Numbered from the stretch's first letter, positions 22,889 through 32,249 are shown. The stretch: 64,000 nt of DNA from CAXMRP01 sp965216515 (GCA_965216515.1 OZ244173.1:992001-1056000), one strand, 5' to 3'. Numbers and translations are program-made. Notes: generated by a model from the letters alone, not told the origin.

Positions 22889-23748
22889 TGAGGGAACCGA
22901 TCGAAAATTGGCGCAGCCTCGATATCGAGACGCTCATTGCGCAGTTCAGTCCGCGTATCGCTGTGCCGGATGCGCAGGACAGGTTGGACAAATGGGCGGC
23001 ACGCTCCTCGGAATTGGCGCCTTCCTTCCCCGGCAGATACGATATCCGCTATGGCGAGGGCGCGAAAATGACCCTGGACCTGCATCCGGCCGACGAGCCG
23101 CTCGCGCCTGTTGTTGCCTTCATCCACGGCGGCTACTGGCGTCGTCTTGACAAGTCCGACCACATGTTCGCGGCCTACGGTCTCCACCGGTCCGGGTTTA
23201 CCGTCATCAATATCAACTACGACCTGTGTCCGACTGTGACCCTGACCGCGCTAAACAAAGAGATTGCTGTCGCGCTGCGCTTCATCGCCGACCATGCCGC
23301 CGTGTGGGGATTTGCCGACGCACCGCTCTATGTCATGGGCCATTCGGCCGGCGCGCACGCAGCCGTCTTCGCCGCAGCCGATCCCGGTTTGCCGGACCGC
23401 GTGGCCGGCATCATCCCTGTCAGCGGGATATTTGACACCAATGCCGTCGTTCGCCTGCCGGTCGCCGAGGAGATCGGTCTCGATGCAAACGAGGCCGTCG
23501 CCATGAACGTCATGACGCGGGCACCACATCGGCAGTTGCGCGCGCTGATCGCCGTTGGCGGCGGCGAACCGCCGGCGTGGATCGGCCAGTCATCGGCCTG
23601 GCATCGCATGGCGAGCAGTCATATCGACGATTGCCGCCTCCAAATCGTCCCGGCCACCGACCATTTCAGCGTCCTGGAGGCTTGCTGCGATCCCGATCAT
23701 CCCGCCGGCAGGACGATTGCGGAATTTATCGGAGGTCCTGTCCATTGA
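22888..23748 (+). CDS. Alpha/beta hydrolase, kynurenine-formamidase-like
   Basis: 286-aa serine hydrolase. The oxyanion-hole motif HGGYW (residues 80-84) and nucleophile elbow GHSAGAH (Ser153) place it in the esterase/arylformamidase group; a C-terminal DHFSVLE supplies the catalytic His. Arylformamidase activity is possible, but kynurenine-pathway partners are absent here. The ATG overlaps the carbonic anhydrase stop (TGATG), so translation is coupled. Confidence 0.85.
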   Translation: MREPIENWRSLDIETLIAQFSPRIAVPDAQDRLDKWAARSSELAPSFPGRYDIRYGEGAKMTLDLHPADEPLAPVVAFIHGGYWRRLDKSDHMFAAYGLHRSGFTVININYDLCPTVTLTALNKEIAVALRFIADHAAVWGFADAPLYVMGHSAGAHAAVFAAADPGLPDRVAGIIPVSGIFDTNAVVRLPVAEEIGLDANEAVAMNVMTRAPHRQLRALIAVGGGEPPAWIGQSSAWHRMASSHIDDCRLQIVPATDHFSVLEACCDPDHPAGRTIAEFIGGPVH

Positions 23749-24566
23749 CATCGTCCCGCCCGTCAAGACTGGCAATTACCTCCCTGCCCCCGGCAACGCG
23801 CATTGCAACTGTTGTCGCGATCGCGGGACTGCTTGCCCTGGGTTATCGCTTCGTTGTCGGCCCGCCCGAACTTGTATTTTCCGACATCGACACGCCGGCC
23901 GGGTTTCGCCGCCTCGTCGGAGCGAACGGCGAAGCAGGTCAGGCCGATTTCTCGCCGATGGCAGCGCTCCCCGGCGCGACAGGCGGCACGAATGGGCAAA
24001 TCGCCCCGCAACCGGAACGGGATGACAATTCGCTGTGCCGGGCGCTCTATTTTGATGACCTGGCACCGGCCAGCGGGAGCAGCGAACCGGGCGTCACAAT
24101 CGTTGAATTCACCGACTATCAATGTCCCTACTGTCGGCGGCTCTCGGGGATCCTGGCAAAAATCGAGGACAACCAGCCCGATATCCGGCACATCTACAAG
24201 CATTGGCCGATCCTCGGCCCGGATTCCGTCCTCGCCGCCCGCGCCGCTCTCGCGGCAAACAGGCAGGGGGTCCATACGCCCTTCCACCGGCGAATGATGC
24301 GGACCCGCTTTCGCCCAACGCCGGCATTTCTCGGCGATATCGCAAGTGAACTCGGCATCGACCTGGCCCGTTTTGAATCCGACCGGGCCGATCCGGCACT
24401 TGATGGCGTCTTTGCCGCCAATGACAGCGCGGCCCGGAAATTGGGCTTTGTCGGCACGCCGGGCCTGATTGTCGGGCGCACGATTGTCGAAGGCGCCATA
24501 GACGAATCCCGGCTGCAGGCACTGATTGCCCTGGAGCGCGAGGAACCGGCTGATCGCACTTGTTGA
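23745..24566 (+). CDS. DsbA-family thiol:disulfide oxidoreductase
   Basis: 273-aa membrane-anchored thioredoxin-fold protein. An N-terminal hydrophobic anchor (residues about 18-37, ATVVAIAGLLALGYRFVV) is followed by a linker and the DsbA domain with redox motif CPYC (127-130, in FTDYQCPYCRR). The cis-proline loop reads FVGTPGLIVG. The frame opens earlier, but the TTG overlapping the hydrolase stop is chosen because GGAGG lies 9 nt upstream. It is the third gene of a coupled operon. It would act in the periplasm on unknown partner proteins. Confidence 0.85.
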   Translation: MTSSRPSRLAITSLPPATRIATVVAIAGLLALGYRFVVGPPELVFSDIDTPAGFRRLVGANGEAGQADFSPMAALPGATGGTNGQIAPQPERDDNSLCRALYFDDLAPASGSSEPGVTIVEFTDYQCPYCRRLSGILAKIEDNQPDIRHIYKHWPILGPDSVLAARAALAANRQGVHTPFHRRMMRTRFRPTPAFLGDIASELGIDLARFESDRADPALDGVFAANDSAARKLGFVGTPGLIVGRTIVEGAIDESRLQALIALEREEPADRTC

Positions 24567-24688
24567 TCGTCCCGTCGATCCGCCCGCCATACACATTCGG
24601 ACCGGACCGGATCGCCTGAACGACAGCCCTGTCCGGTCCGCATCCGCTCCGCATGCCGATGCGCGATCCCGTTTCGCCTGCTTGTCTC

Positions 24689-25564
24689 TCAACCGGCGTC
24701 GAGCTTTGACGCGATCGCCTTGGCCGCTGCAACACCGTCGGCCATTGCCGTGAGGCAGCACGGATGGCCGCGTCTGGCCAGATCGCCGGCCGCAAACAGG
24801 CCCGGGCTGTCCGTCTCCGCTGTTTCGCGGTTCGTTGCGATATATCCCGATTGATCCCGGCCGACCGGCAGATCACCCAGATAATCGGTGTGGGCCTCGT
24901 AACCGTAGAAGACAAGTATCCGGTCAAACGGCTCGCCCTCGACCATGCGTGCCCGGGGATCCACATCATACGCACCGATATGGCAGTCGCTTTCCGGAAC
25001 GGCCGCCCGGAGATGCGCCTGGGCCCGGACCGAACGGGCAAACAATCTTACAGCCGCGGCACCCCGCGCCCGCACCAGACCGTAATGCTCATATCCATTG
25101 TCGCCGCCGCCAAGGATCGCCACCCGCAAACCGCGAAAGTCCGCACCGGTAACCGCCGGGCCGGGACCGACGGAAAACCCGGCATGATGTTCAAATCCGT
25201 CCGATACAGGCGAGATTCCGGTCGCGGCCACCACATAGCGGCTTTCCAGGGATAACCGGCCCTCCGGGCCGGCCAGCGCGGTCGAATAGCCCGCGCCGCC
25301 GCCTGTCACCGATTCCGCGCGCCAGCCACACCGGCAATCGATGCCGGCCCGGACAAGATGATCGTGTATTCGGGCCGCCGATTGCGCGCCTGTCACCTGG
25401 CCCATGCCCGTGATCCAGGGATTGGCATAGTCGCTGTCGCAAAGCACACCGCCCAATCGGTCGCGGGCCTCGATGACGATCGGAGCATGGCCCAGAAGCT
25501 TCAGCCAAAGCCCGCAGGTCGCGCCTGCCGGCCCGCCGCCGATGATTACCGCGTCGAAAGTCAT
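24689..25564 (-). CDS. FAD-dependent NAD(P) oxidoreductase, thioredoxin-reductase-like fold
   Basis: 291-aa two-dinucleotide-domain flavoprotein. The FAD motif GGGPAG (residues 9-14), second nucleotide motif ILGGGDNG and C-terminal FAD motif LFAAGDLA are present. The CxxC redox centre of true thioredoxin reductase is absent, so it is more like a ferredoxin/flavodoxin-NADP reductase or an uncharacterised oxidoreductase. The ATG giving MTFDAVIIGG is chosen over one nine codons upstream. It is divergent from nadK, which would make sense for a pyridine-nucleotide enzyme, but that link is speculative. Confidence 0.82.
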   Translation of the reverse strand: MTFDAVIIGGGPAGATCGLWLKLLGHAPIVIEARDRLGGVLCDSDYANPWITGMGQVTGAQSAARIHDHLVRAGIDCRCGWRAESVTGGGAGYSTALAGPEGRLSLESRYVVAATGISPVSDGFEHHAGFSVGPGPAVTGADFRGLRVAILGGGDNGYEHYGLVRARGAAAVRLFARSVRAQAHLRAAVPESDCHIGAYDVDPRARMVEGEPFDRILVFYGYEAHTDYLGDLPVGRDQSGYIATNRETAETDSPGLFAAGDLARRGHPCCLTAMADGVAAAKAIASKLDAG

Positions 25565-25731
25565 TGGATCAATCTTGGGCGCCGGGCGCACGTGTCAACG
25601 ACCTGACGAACCGGCGCACACGGTTTCCTCGCCCTGCGACCGGAATAGGGCTTTTGCTTCGCCCTCCGGACCACTAGGCTTTTGCCGCGGCCGGCACGAA
25701 TGCGGTCGGCAAATCCGGGGCACAGTCCAAC

Positions 25732-26493
25732 ATGAAAAAAATCGCGTTTCTTGCTTCCGATGCGCCAGAGGCGCGCGAAGCAGCCAGGAACCTGCGCAAC
25801 CAGTATGGCGATAATGATCCCCAGGACGCCGATGTAATCGTCGCGCTGGGCGGCGACGGGCTTATGTTGCAGGCGCTGCATGGGTTCAAGTCCACCGGAA
25901 AACCGATCTACGGAATGAACCGGGGGTCCGTCGGCTTTCTGATGAATGAATATCGCGAAGACGAACTGCTCGATCGGATCGAAACGGCGACGGTCGAAAG
26001 GATCCATCCATTGACCATGACCGTGACGCAGGCCAGCGGAAAAACCGCCACCGCGCAAGCGATCAACGAGGTTTCGCTCCTGCGCCAATCCTACCAGGCG
26101 GCCAAACTGAAAATTTCGATCGATGGCAAGACCCGGCTTCCGGAGCTGATTTGCGATGGTATCCTGCTGGCAACGCCGGCCGGCTCGACCGCCTATAACC
26201 TGTCCGCACACGGTCCGATCATCCCGATCAACGCGCCGCTTCTCGCCTTGACCCCCATCAGCGCCTTCCGCCCGCGGCGCTGGCGCGGCGCGCTGGTGCC
26301 CAATCACGTCACCGTGCGCATCGATGTGCTGGAAACCGACAAACGGCCGGTCAATGCCGTCGCCGACCATGTCGAATTCAAGGGGGTCCGCGACGTCACG
26401 ATCGTTGAAGATCAGCAAACGAACTGCCTGATCATGTTCGATCCCGACCACTCCTGGGACGAACGGATCCTGACGGAGCAATTCCGCTATTAG
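25732..26493 (+). CDS. nadK: NAD kinase
   Basis: 253-aa enzyme that phosphorylates NAD to NADP. The catalytic GGDG motif (residues 40-43, in VIVALGGDGLMLQ), NEVSLLR and the conserved DGILLATPAGSTAY block are present. The shorter N-terminus, without the extra domain of eukaryotic forms, is normal for alphaproteobacteria. It converges with the DUF2336 gene after an 11-nt gap in which a small hairpin sits. Confidence 0.96.
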   Translation: MKKIAFLASDAPEAREAARNLRNQYGDNDPQDADVIVALGGDGLMLQALHGFKSTGKPIYGMNRGSVGFLMNEYREDELLDRIETATVERIHPLTMTVTQASGKTATAQAINEVSLLRQSYQAAKLKISIDGKTRLPELICDGILLATPAGSTAYNLSAHGPIIPINAPLLALTPISAFRPRRWRGALVPNHVTVRIDVLETDKRPVNAVADHVEFKGVRDVTIVEDQQTNCLIMFDPDHSWDERILTEQFRY

Positions 26494-26496
26494 CCT

Positions 26497-26514
26497 GGCG
26501 GCTGTCAGGCCGCC
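26497..26514. terminator. Hairpin between convergent nadK and DUF2336 genes
   Basis: A 6-bp stem (GGCGGC / GCCGCC) with a 6-nt loop lies after the nadK stop and overlaps the last codons of the facing gene. It could act as a bidirectional terminator; there is no T-run on either side, so confidence is low. Confidence 0.3.
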
Positions 26515-27647
26515 TGCATCATTTCCGTCACATAGCCGCGCGCGGCATCGCGTTTGGCTTCCGTGGCAAGCCGTCGCAGCAGCGCCAATATCTGTTCGAT
26601 TTCCGGATTTGGCCGTGTCTGGCAGCGATTGACGATGGCATCGATCAGGTGGGTCGCCCGCCGGTAGGAATTCCCCGTATCGGCCTTGCGCGGTGCCTTG
26701 CGGATCACCTCGATCGCCGCCGCGAAGGCCGGATATGTGCTCTGCGGCAGTTGCGCCCGCTCCAGCAGCGCCTTGAGCCCGGCCGGCCGCCCCGATTGGA
26801 TCAGCCCCGATATCCGCGAGGCCGGCAATCCCGACAGCGCCGTCAACGCCTCTTCAAACAACACGATCTGCCCGCTGACGACCGCGCGCACCAACAGCTT
26901 CGGTGTCAGTTCGCCCCGATCGATCAATTGCCGCACGAGAGCCGGTATTTCGGCTGCCGGCGCCTGAAACGCCATGTTCACGGTGGCCCGGTCGCGCGCA
27001 TCGCGCACAACGATTTCCGCCCGTTCGTTGCTGATCCAGTGTCGGCCGCAAACGATCTCCTTCAGGTTTTCCGCATAGCGCGAAACCAGCAATTGCCGGA
27101 CATCCAGCGGCAGGTCGTTGCGCTCCAGAAGCAGATCGCGAACCCGTTCGATATCGCCGAACCGCTCCACGATCCGGTCGAGCGAAAACCGCGCGATCCG
27201 CGCCCCGCCGTTTTCCAGCAGGGCCAAACAGGCATCAACGCCACCCACTTCCGAAAGTGCGGCCGCGACGGCGCGGGAGACCACCGGCCGCTTGGCGATC
27301 GCAAGCTGGATGATGGATTCGCGTGTGGCGATCTGATCCACCAGTTCCGCATCGAGCAGCAACGGCGAACGCTGCGCGATGACTGCCGCGATGTGCACCT
27401 GGTCGGCGGCAAGCGACAGGATGACATGATGCGGCGCCTTGTCGCTGGCTGCCAGGGCGTCGGCCAGGGCAAACCGCACCTGCGCGGAAGGATCGTCGAG
27501 GAGGATCGTCATCGCCGCTTCCACGCCGTCGCGTTCTTCCTCGGAAAGGGCCGAATAGAGATAGCTTCGCGAAAGGGCGTTCGCGGCCTCCGCGCGCCGC
27601 GAAACCGGTGCTGTTTCCACCCAGCGCAAAAATCGCTCAACGATCAT
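26505..27647 (-). CDS. DUF2336 domain protein
   Basis: 380-aa predicted cytoplasmic, nearly all-helical protein, with HEAT-like repeat character: LLDDPSAQVRFALADALAAS and several similar paired helices over residues 40-220. It matches the alphaproteobacterial DUF2336 family, whose function is unknown. The start MIVERFLRWVETA is chosen as the better family fit; an in-frame ATG 15 codons upstream is possible. A near-CtrA-consensus site (TTAA-N7-TTCA) lies about 60 nt upstream. Confidence 0.75.
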   Translation of the reverse strand: MIVERFLRWVETAPVSRRAEAANALSRSYLYSALSEEERDGVEAAMTILLDDPSAQVRFALADALAASDKAPHHVILSLAADQVHIAAVIAQRSPLLLDAELVDQIATRESIIQLAIAKRPVVSRAVAAALSEVGGVDACLALLENGGARIARFSLDRIVERFGDIERVRDLLLERNDLPLDVRQLLVSRYAENLKEIVCGRHWISNERAEIVVRDARDRATVNMAFQAPAAEIPALVRQLIDRGELTPKLLVRAVVSGQIVLFEEALTALSGLPASRISGLIQSGRPAGLKALLERAQLPQSTYPAFAAAIEVIRKAPRKADTGNSYRRATHLIDAIVNRCQTRPNPEIEQILALLRRLATEAKRDAARGYVTEMMQAA

Positions 27648-27704
27648 GTAGGACTCATCAGGTGCGCATGATTTACAACCGGTGGTCATCATGAACCATG
27701 AGGA

Positions 27705-27719
27705 TTAACGTTTGGTTCA
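27705..27719 (-). promoter_or_regulatory. CtrA-box-like motif upstream of the DUF2336 gene
   Basis: On the minus strand TGAACC-N5-TTAA differs from the alphaproteobacterial CtrA consensus (TTAA-N7-TTAA, often TTAACC...) by one base, with correct spacing. It is positioned about 60 nt before the start codon, suitable for a promoter. Confidence 0.35.
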
Positions 27720-27841
27720 CCGTAATTTCCGGAAGCCGCCAGGCGGAGTCCCAGGGTGTTCACCGCGAAACAGGCAGTCCCGCCGCGATCCGCCCGATCC
27801 CGACGGCCGACGCCGGTGCCTCGGGAACCGCCGAATTGCCG

Positions 27842-28429
27842 TCAGCCGTCGGGACGCACGATCTCAAACACCGATTCCACCGAGACATAATCGTGATACC
27901 CGCAGCGTGCCAATGTCCGCGCCCGCGCAATATCGAAACGTCCATTGTGGATCGCCGCGTCATCGACATATATGCCCGCCACTTCGCCATAAACGACGAC
28001 GACACCGGCCGGATGCCCGTCCAGGGTTCTGATTCGGTCGGTTTTCAGCAATTTGCATTCCAGCGCCGCGACACAGGCGGCAACGCGTGGCGGGCGCACC
28101 AGCCGGCTTTGCGCGGATTCGATGCCGGCATAGGCAAATTCGCTTTCGCCCGCCCGCAGGGCTTTCGATGTCGCAGACATCTTGTCCCTCAGGTCGTGGG
28201 TAACCAGGGAGCACACGAATTCGCCGGTCGCCTCGATGTTGAGGGCGCTGTGCTTTTCGCCATCGGAGGAAAACATGACGATATGCGGGCGCGCCGAAAT
28301 CGCATTGAAAAAACTGTAGGGCGCCAGATTCGGCCGCCCTTCGGCATCGAGGCTGGATATCCAACCGATCGGCCGCGGCGCGACGATCGCCTTGAACGGA
28401 TCATGGGCAAGCCCGTGATCGCCCTTCAT
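27842..28429 (-). CDS. Flavin reductase family protein (FMN-binding split barrel)
   Basis: 195 aa from the first ATG. The core (APRPIGWISSLDAEGRPNLA, then PYSFFNAISARPHIVMFSS) is the FMN-binding split-barrel of the flavin reductase family, which supplies reduced flavin or reduces small substrates. Family members usually begin MFYxP five codons earlier; here those codons read ATA TTT TAC CAC CCC, with GGAG 8 nt before the ATA. The real start may therefore be a non-canonical ATA at 28444, or the ATG used here after start-codon loss. It follows the nitroreductase gene closely. Confidence 0.85.
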   Translation of the reverse strand: MKGDHGLAHDPFKAIVAPRPIGWISSLDAEGRPNLAPYSFFNAISARPHIVMFSSDGEKHSALNIEATGEFVCSLVTHDLRDKMSATSKALRAGESEFAYAGIESAQSRLVRPPRVAACVAALECKLLKTDRIRTLDGHPAGVVVVYGEVAGIYVDDAAIHNGRFDIARARTLARCGYHDYVSVESVFEIVRPDG

Positions 28430-28449
28430 GGGGTGGTAAAATATGGGTC

Positions 28450-29025
28450 TTACTCCGGTGTCCAGTCTGAGGAAATATCGGCGAGATCGGGCCGGTCACG
28501 TTCGACCGGCGGCAGTTTCGGCGTCCCGATGTGAATGAAGCCCGCAAAACGCTCGCCGGTTTGTGCCCCGAGCAACCGGGACGCATCGTCGTCATAGGCA
28601 AACCATTCCGTCAGCCACTGGCCGCTGAAGCCGTGGCCATGGGCCGCATGCAGGGTGTTGAAACATGCCGCGGCGGCCGAAAGCTGCTGCTCCCATTGCC
28701 GGATTTTTTCGCTGGCAACCGGCACTGATAAAACGCCGACGATGGTCGGCGTCCGCTCAAACACGGCGACTTTGGCCAATCGCTTTTGCCGCTCTGCCTC
28801 ATCCTGTGTCCGCCCGGCGATCGCCGCGAGCCCTGCCGCCAGCGTCTCACGGTTGTCCGCGCGGTAGACAATGAATCGCCAGGGCGACAGCTTGCCGTGG
28901 TCGGGCACCCGCATGCCAATGGTCAATATGTCCGCAAGCGCGGCATCATCCGGGCCGGGCCGGGCCAATTGCGCTGCCGGAACGGTTCGCCGGCTGCGCA
29001 GATAGTCCAAAAAAGCATCACTCAT
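28450..29025 (-). CDS. Nitroreductase family protein
   Basis: 191-aa FMN-dependent oxidoreductase. FLDYLRSRRTVPAAQLARP carries the FMN-phosphate arginines, GMRVPDHGKLSPWRFIV is the conserved cofactor region, and HAAHGHGFSGQWLTEW follows later. This YdjA-like subgroup is small and acts on nitro or quinone compounds; the natural substrate is unknown. The ATG giving MSDAFLDYLRS is chosen; the open frame extends upstream without family similarity. Its stop lies 5 nt before the presumed ATA start of the flavin reductase gene. Confidence 0.88.
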   Translation of the reverse strand: MSDAFLDYLRSRRTVPAAQLARPGPDDAALADILTIGMRVPDHGKLSPWRFIVYRADNRETLAAGLAAIAGRTQDEAERQKRLAKVAVFERTPTIVGVLSVPVASEKIRQWEQQLSAAAACFNTLHAAHGHGFSGQWLTEWFAYDDDASRLLGAQTGERFAGFIHIGTPKLPPVERDRPDLADISSDWTPE

Positions 29026-29156
29026 GGTTTGCTTCCGCCAGATCCTCCATGCGGCTTGACGACTGGCGCCTTGAAATTGCCGGCTTGAGCCGTCATGTGT
29101 GCGCGCCATATCACGCTGCGCGGTGCCAGCCAAAACTTTGGGGAACATTACTGCCG

Positions 29157-30185
29157 ATGGCACTTGATTCAGCTCGTCATTCGATCTCCGCCTTGTTGGT
29201 CGTATTTGCCTGTTTCCTCATCCCCGGGCCTGCATCTGCCCAGGGCAGCGACGGCGAAGCCACGGGCGCGCCCCTGAACCTTTTCCTGCCCGGCAAGGGT
29301 GACCTCGCCCTTCCGGAACTGCGTCAAACCCTTTCCTCGCCGCTTCCGCTGGTTCCAGGCGTGAATTTCCGCTCCGATATCACCAATGCCGGCACCCAGA
29401 CCAACCTCTATCTGGAAGCCCGGCTGGCGGAGGAGGCGCCGCCCATGCCCTATGGCGTTGAGTGGCGCATCTTCGACGCCAAACCGGACGAATCCGGCGA
29501 TCATCCGTTGCTGGTCTCCGCCGTCGGCGGTGCAGCGACCATTCCGTTGCCGGTTGGCCAGTATCTGGTCCACGCAGCGTTCGGACGCGCCGGCGTTACC
29601 AAACGCATCGAGATCGGCCCCTCCCCCCAGTCCGAATATCTGAATTTGAACGCCGGCGGCCTGCGCCTGAATTCGATTGTCGGCGACAACCGGATTCCCG
29701 ATGCCGGGAAGATACATTTCGAGATTTCCATCGAAAGCGAAGAAGGCGAACGTGAGATTGTCGCCCGCGGTGTCCGACCGGGCCGGGTTGTCGGCCTCAA
29801 GGCGGGCGTCTACCACGTTGTCAGCCGCTACGGGGAAGTGAACGCCATAGTTCGCGCCGACATCGAAGTGCCGGCCGGCAAGCTGACCGACGTAACCATG
29901 CGGCACACCGGGGCCGAAGTGACCTTGAAACTGGTTGAACAACCTGGTGGCGAGGCGCTCGCGAACACCAACTGGACGGTGCTGACATCGGGCGGGGACA
30001 CAGTCCATGAGAGTGTCGGCGCCTTTCCGCGTATAATTCTGGCCGAAGGATCCTATACGGCGGTGGCACGACACAAGAACGCGATCTATACGCGCGATTT
30101 CAAGACCAATGCCGGCGTCAATCACGATGTCGAGGTTCGCCTCGCCGATCGCGTGGACAATCAGCCGGAGACGACAAGCCGGTAA
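29157..30185 (+). CDS. Exported repeat protein of unknown function
   Basis: 342-aa predicted secreted or periplasmic protein with a signal peptide (residues 1-29, SALLVVFACFLIPGPASAQ). Three to four segments share the pattern of a glycine turn, Tyr, a beta strand and a final EV/DV strand: VGQYLVHAAFGRAGVTKRI, AGVYHVVSRYGEVNAIVRAD and EGSYTAVARHKNAIYTRDF. These look like a chain of small beta-sandwich (Ig-like or carboxypeptidase-regulatory-like) domains. No enzyme motif is visible. The inner ATG is chosen because it directly starts the signal peptide. The gene stands alone, divergent from the nitroreductase gene and convergent with thrS. Confidence 0.7.
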   Translation: MALDSARHSISALLVVFACFLIPGPASAQGSDGEATGAPLNLFLPGKGDLALPELRQTLSSPLPLVPGVNFRSDITNAGTQTNLYLEARLAEEAPPMPYGVEWRIFDAKPDESGDHPLLVSAVGGAATIPLPVGQYLVHAAFGRAGVTKRIEIGPSPQSEYLNLNAGGLRLNSIVGDNRIPDAGKIHFEISIESEEGEREIVARGVRPGRVVGLKAGVYHVVSRYGEVNAIVRADIEVPAGKLTDVTMRHTGAEVTLKLVEQPGGEALANTNWTVLTSGGDTVHESVGAFPRIILAEGSYTAVARHKNAIYTRDFKTNAGVNHDVEVRLADRVDNQPETTSR

Positions 30186-30206
30186 TTCCTGCGCCGGACC
30201 TGCCGA

Positions 30207-32171
30207 TCAGGACCGGTGCAGATCCGGCGGCCGCGCTTCGGCGACGAGATCTGCGATGACGGTATCGGCGGGCGCGACCGACTGGTTTTTGGAGCCAAGC
30301 CGCCGGACCGAAATCGTTCCCTCTTCCGCCTCCCGATTCCCTGCAACCAGGATCAGCGGCACTTTCATCACCGAATGCTCGCGCACCTTGTAATTGATTT
30401 TCTCGTTGCGAGTGTCGAGTTCTGAGCGCAGCCCTGCATCGAGCAGCTTTTTGTGAATTGTTTCCGCGTAGCTGTCGGCGTCGGAGGTGATGGTCGTCAC
30501 CACGACCTGCGTTGGCGCCAGCCACAGTGGCAGCCGTCCGGCACTATCTTCGATCAGAATCCCGATAAACCGTTCCAGCGAACCGAGTATTGCCCGGTGA
30601 AGCATCACCGGGCGGTGCCGTTCGCCGTCCTCGCCGACATAGGATGCATCCAGTCGCTCCGGCAGCACAAAGTCGAGCTGAAGGGTGCCGCACTGCCACG
30701 ACCGGCCGATTGCGTCTTTCAGGTGGAATTCCAGTTTGGGGCCGTAGAAGGCGCCTTCACCCTCCGCCACCTGAAATTCAATATCGGCATCCAGCAGCGC
30801 ATCGGCCAGGCCTTTTTCGGCGCGATCCCAAACGTCGTCTTCACCGGCACGCACCTCCGGCCGCGTCGCCAGGCGAACCGTGACGGCGTCAAATCCGAGA
30901 TCCCGGTACATCGAAAACAGCAGTTCGCAAAACGCCACAGATTCCGAAGTGACCTGGGCCTCTGTGCAGAAAATATGCGCATCGTCCTGGGTCATTTGAC
31001 GGACCCGCATCAGCCCGTGCAGCGCACCATGCGGTTCGTTGCGATGACAACAGCCAAATTCCGCGAACCGCAACGGCAGGTCGCGATAGGATTTGATCCC
31101 CTGCTTGAAAATCTGGACATGCGCGGGGCAGTTCATCGGCTTCAGTGCCATCAATTGCCCGTCGCCGGACAGGACAGGGCCCTCATCGTCGGTCGACGGC
31201 ACTTCGTCGGGTACGATGAACATGTTCTCCCTGAATTTCGACCAGTGACCGGACTGCTCCCAGAATGTCGAATTGAGCAACTCCGGCGTTTTGACTTCCC
31301 GGTAGCCAGCGCCGTCAAGCCGGCGCCGGACATAGTTTTCCAGCGTCTTGTATATGGCGAACCCTTTCGGATGCCAGAAGACCGATCCCTGTGCCTCCTC
31401 TTGCAGGTGAAACAGCCCCATTTCCCGGCCCAGCCGCCTGTGATCGCGCTTTTCCGCCTCCTCCAGCATCCGCAGATAGGCGCGCAGTTCCTTCGGATTG
31501 CGCCATGCGGTGCCGTAGATTCGCTGTAGCTGGGTGCCCCGCGCATCGCCGCGCCAATAGGCCCCGGCAACCTTCATCAGCTTGAAGGCATCACCGATCC
31601 GCCCGGTCGAGGGCATGTGCGGACCGCGGCACAGATCGAACCAGGTTCCCTGGGTATAGATGCGGATTTCATCGCCTTCGGGAATGGTATCGATGAGGTC
31701 GACCTTGAAGCGCTCGCCCATGTCGTCAAAAAGCTGCCTTGCCTCGTCGCGATCCCAGATCGCCTTGGTGAACGGCGCATCCCGGGCGATTATTTCCCGC
31801 ATCTTCGTCTCGATCGCATCGAAATCATCGGTGGAAAACGGCTCGTTGCGGAAGAAATCGTAGTAGAAACCGTCCTCGATCACCGGACCGATCGTCACTT
31901 GTGTTCCGGGAAACAGCTCCTGAACGGCTTCCGCCAGCACATGGGCGCAATCGTGGCGGATGAGTTCCAGCGCCGCGTCGTCGTCGCGACGGACAATTGC
32001 CACATTGGCGTCACGGCCGATCGGATCGGCGAGGTCGCAAAGCTCGCCATCCACTGTCATCGCCACTGCCTGCTTGGCCAGGGAATTCGAAATCGAGCGG
32101 GCGATGTCCGCGCCGGTTACCCCGTGCTCAAACTCACGGATCGCGCCGTCAGGCAGGGTTATGGAGATCAT
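30207..32171 (-). CDS. thrS: Threonine--tRNA ligase
   Basis: 654-aa class II synthetase. Domain order is standard: TGS domain (1-62, MISITLPDGAIREFEHGVTG), editing domain with HxxxH (HDCAHVLAEAV), catalytic core with motif 2 (CCHRNEPHGALHGLMRVRQM near residue 375) and the C-terminal anticodon-binding domain ending near VRRLGSKNQSVAPAD. Essential for translation. It is followed downstream by no gene on its strand; the yidD-like gene lies upstream on the same strand. Confidence 0.98.
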   Translation of the reverse strand: MISITLPDGAIREFEHGVTGADIARSISNSLAKQAVAMTVDGELCDLADPIGRDANVAIVRRDDDAALELIRHDCAHVLAEAVQELFPGTQVTIGPVIEDGFYYDFFRNEPFSTDDFDAIETKMREIIARDAPFTKAIWDRDEARQLFDDMGERFKVDLIDTIPEGDEIRIYTQGTWFDLCRGPHMPSTGRIGDAFKLMKVAGAYWRGDARGTQLQRIYGTAWRNPKELRAYLRMLEEAEKRDHRRLGREMGLFHLQEEAQGSVFWHPKGFAIYKTLENYVRRRLDGAGYREVKTPELLNSTFWEQSGHWSKFRENMFIVPDEVPSTDDEGPVLSGDGQLMALKPMNCPAHVQIFKQGIKSYRDLPLRFAEFGCCHRNEPHGALHGLMRVRQMTQDDAHIFCTEAQVTSESVAFCELLFSMYRDLGFDAVTVRLATRPEVRAGEDDVWDRAEKGLADALLDADIEFQVAEGEGAFYGPKLEFHLKDAIGRSWQCGTLQLDFVLPERLDASYVGEDGERHRPVMLHRAILGSLERFIGILIEDSAGRLPLWLAPTQVVVTTITSDADSYAETIHKKLLDAGLRSELDTRNEKINYKVREHSVMKVPLILVAGNREAEEGTISVRRLGSKNQSVAPADTVIADLVAEARPPDLHRS

Positions 32172-32249
32172 GGCTGGTGCATTTCGGTTTGCCGGATCCG
32201 CATCGCGGAAGGCAGGTTGGCGAAGAGAACCGGCATTCGCGCCACCGCG

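Noticed and set aside
24689..25564. Calling the FAD oxidoreductase thioredoxin reductase
   Set aside because: The CxxC redox centre is missing.
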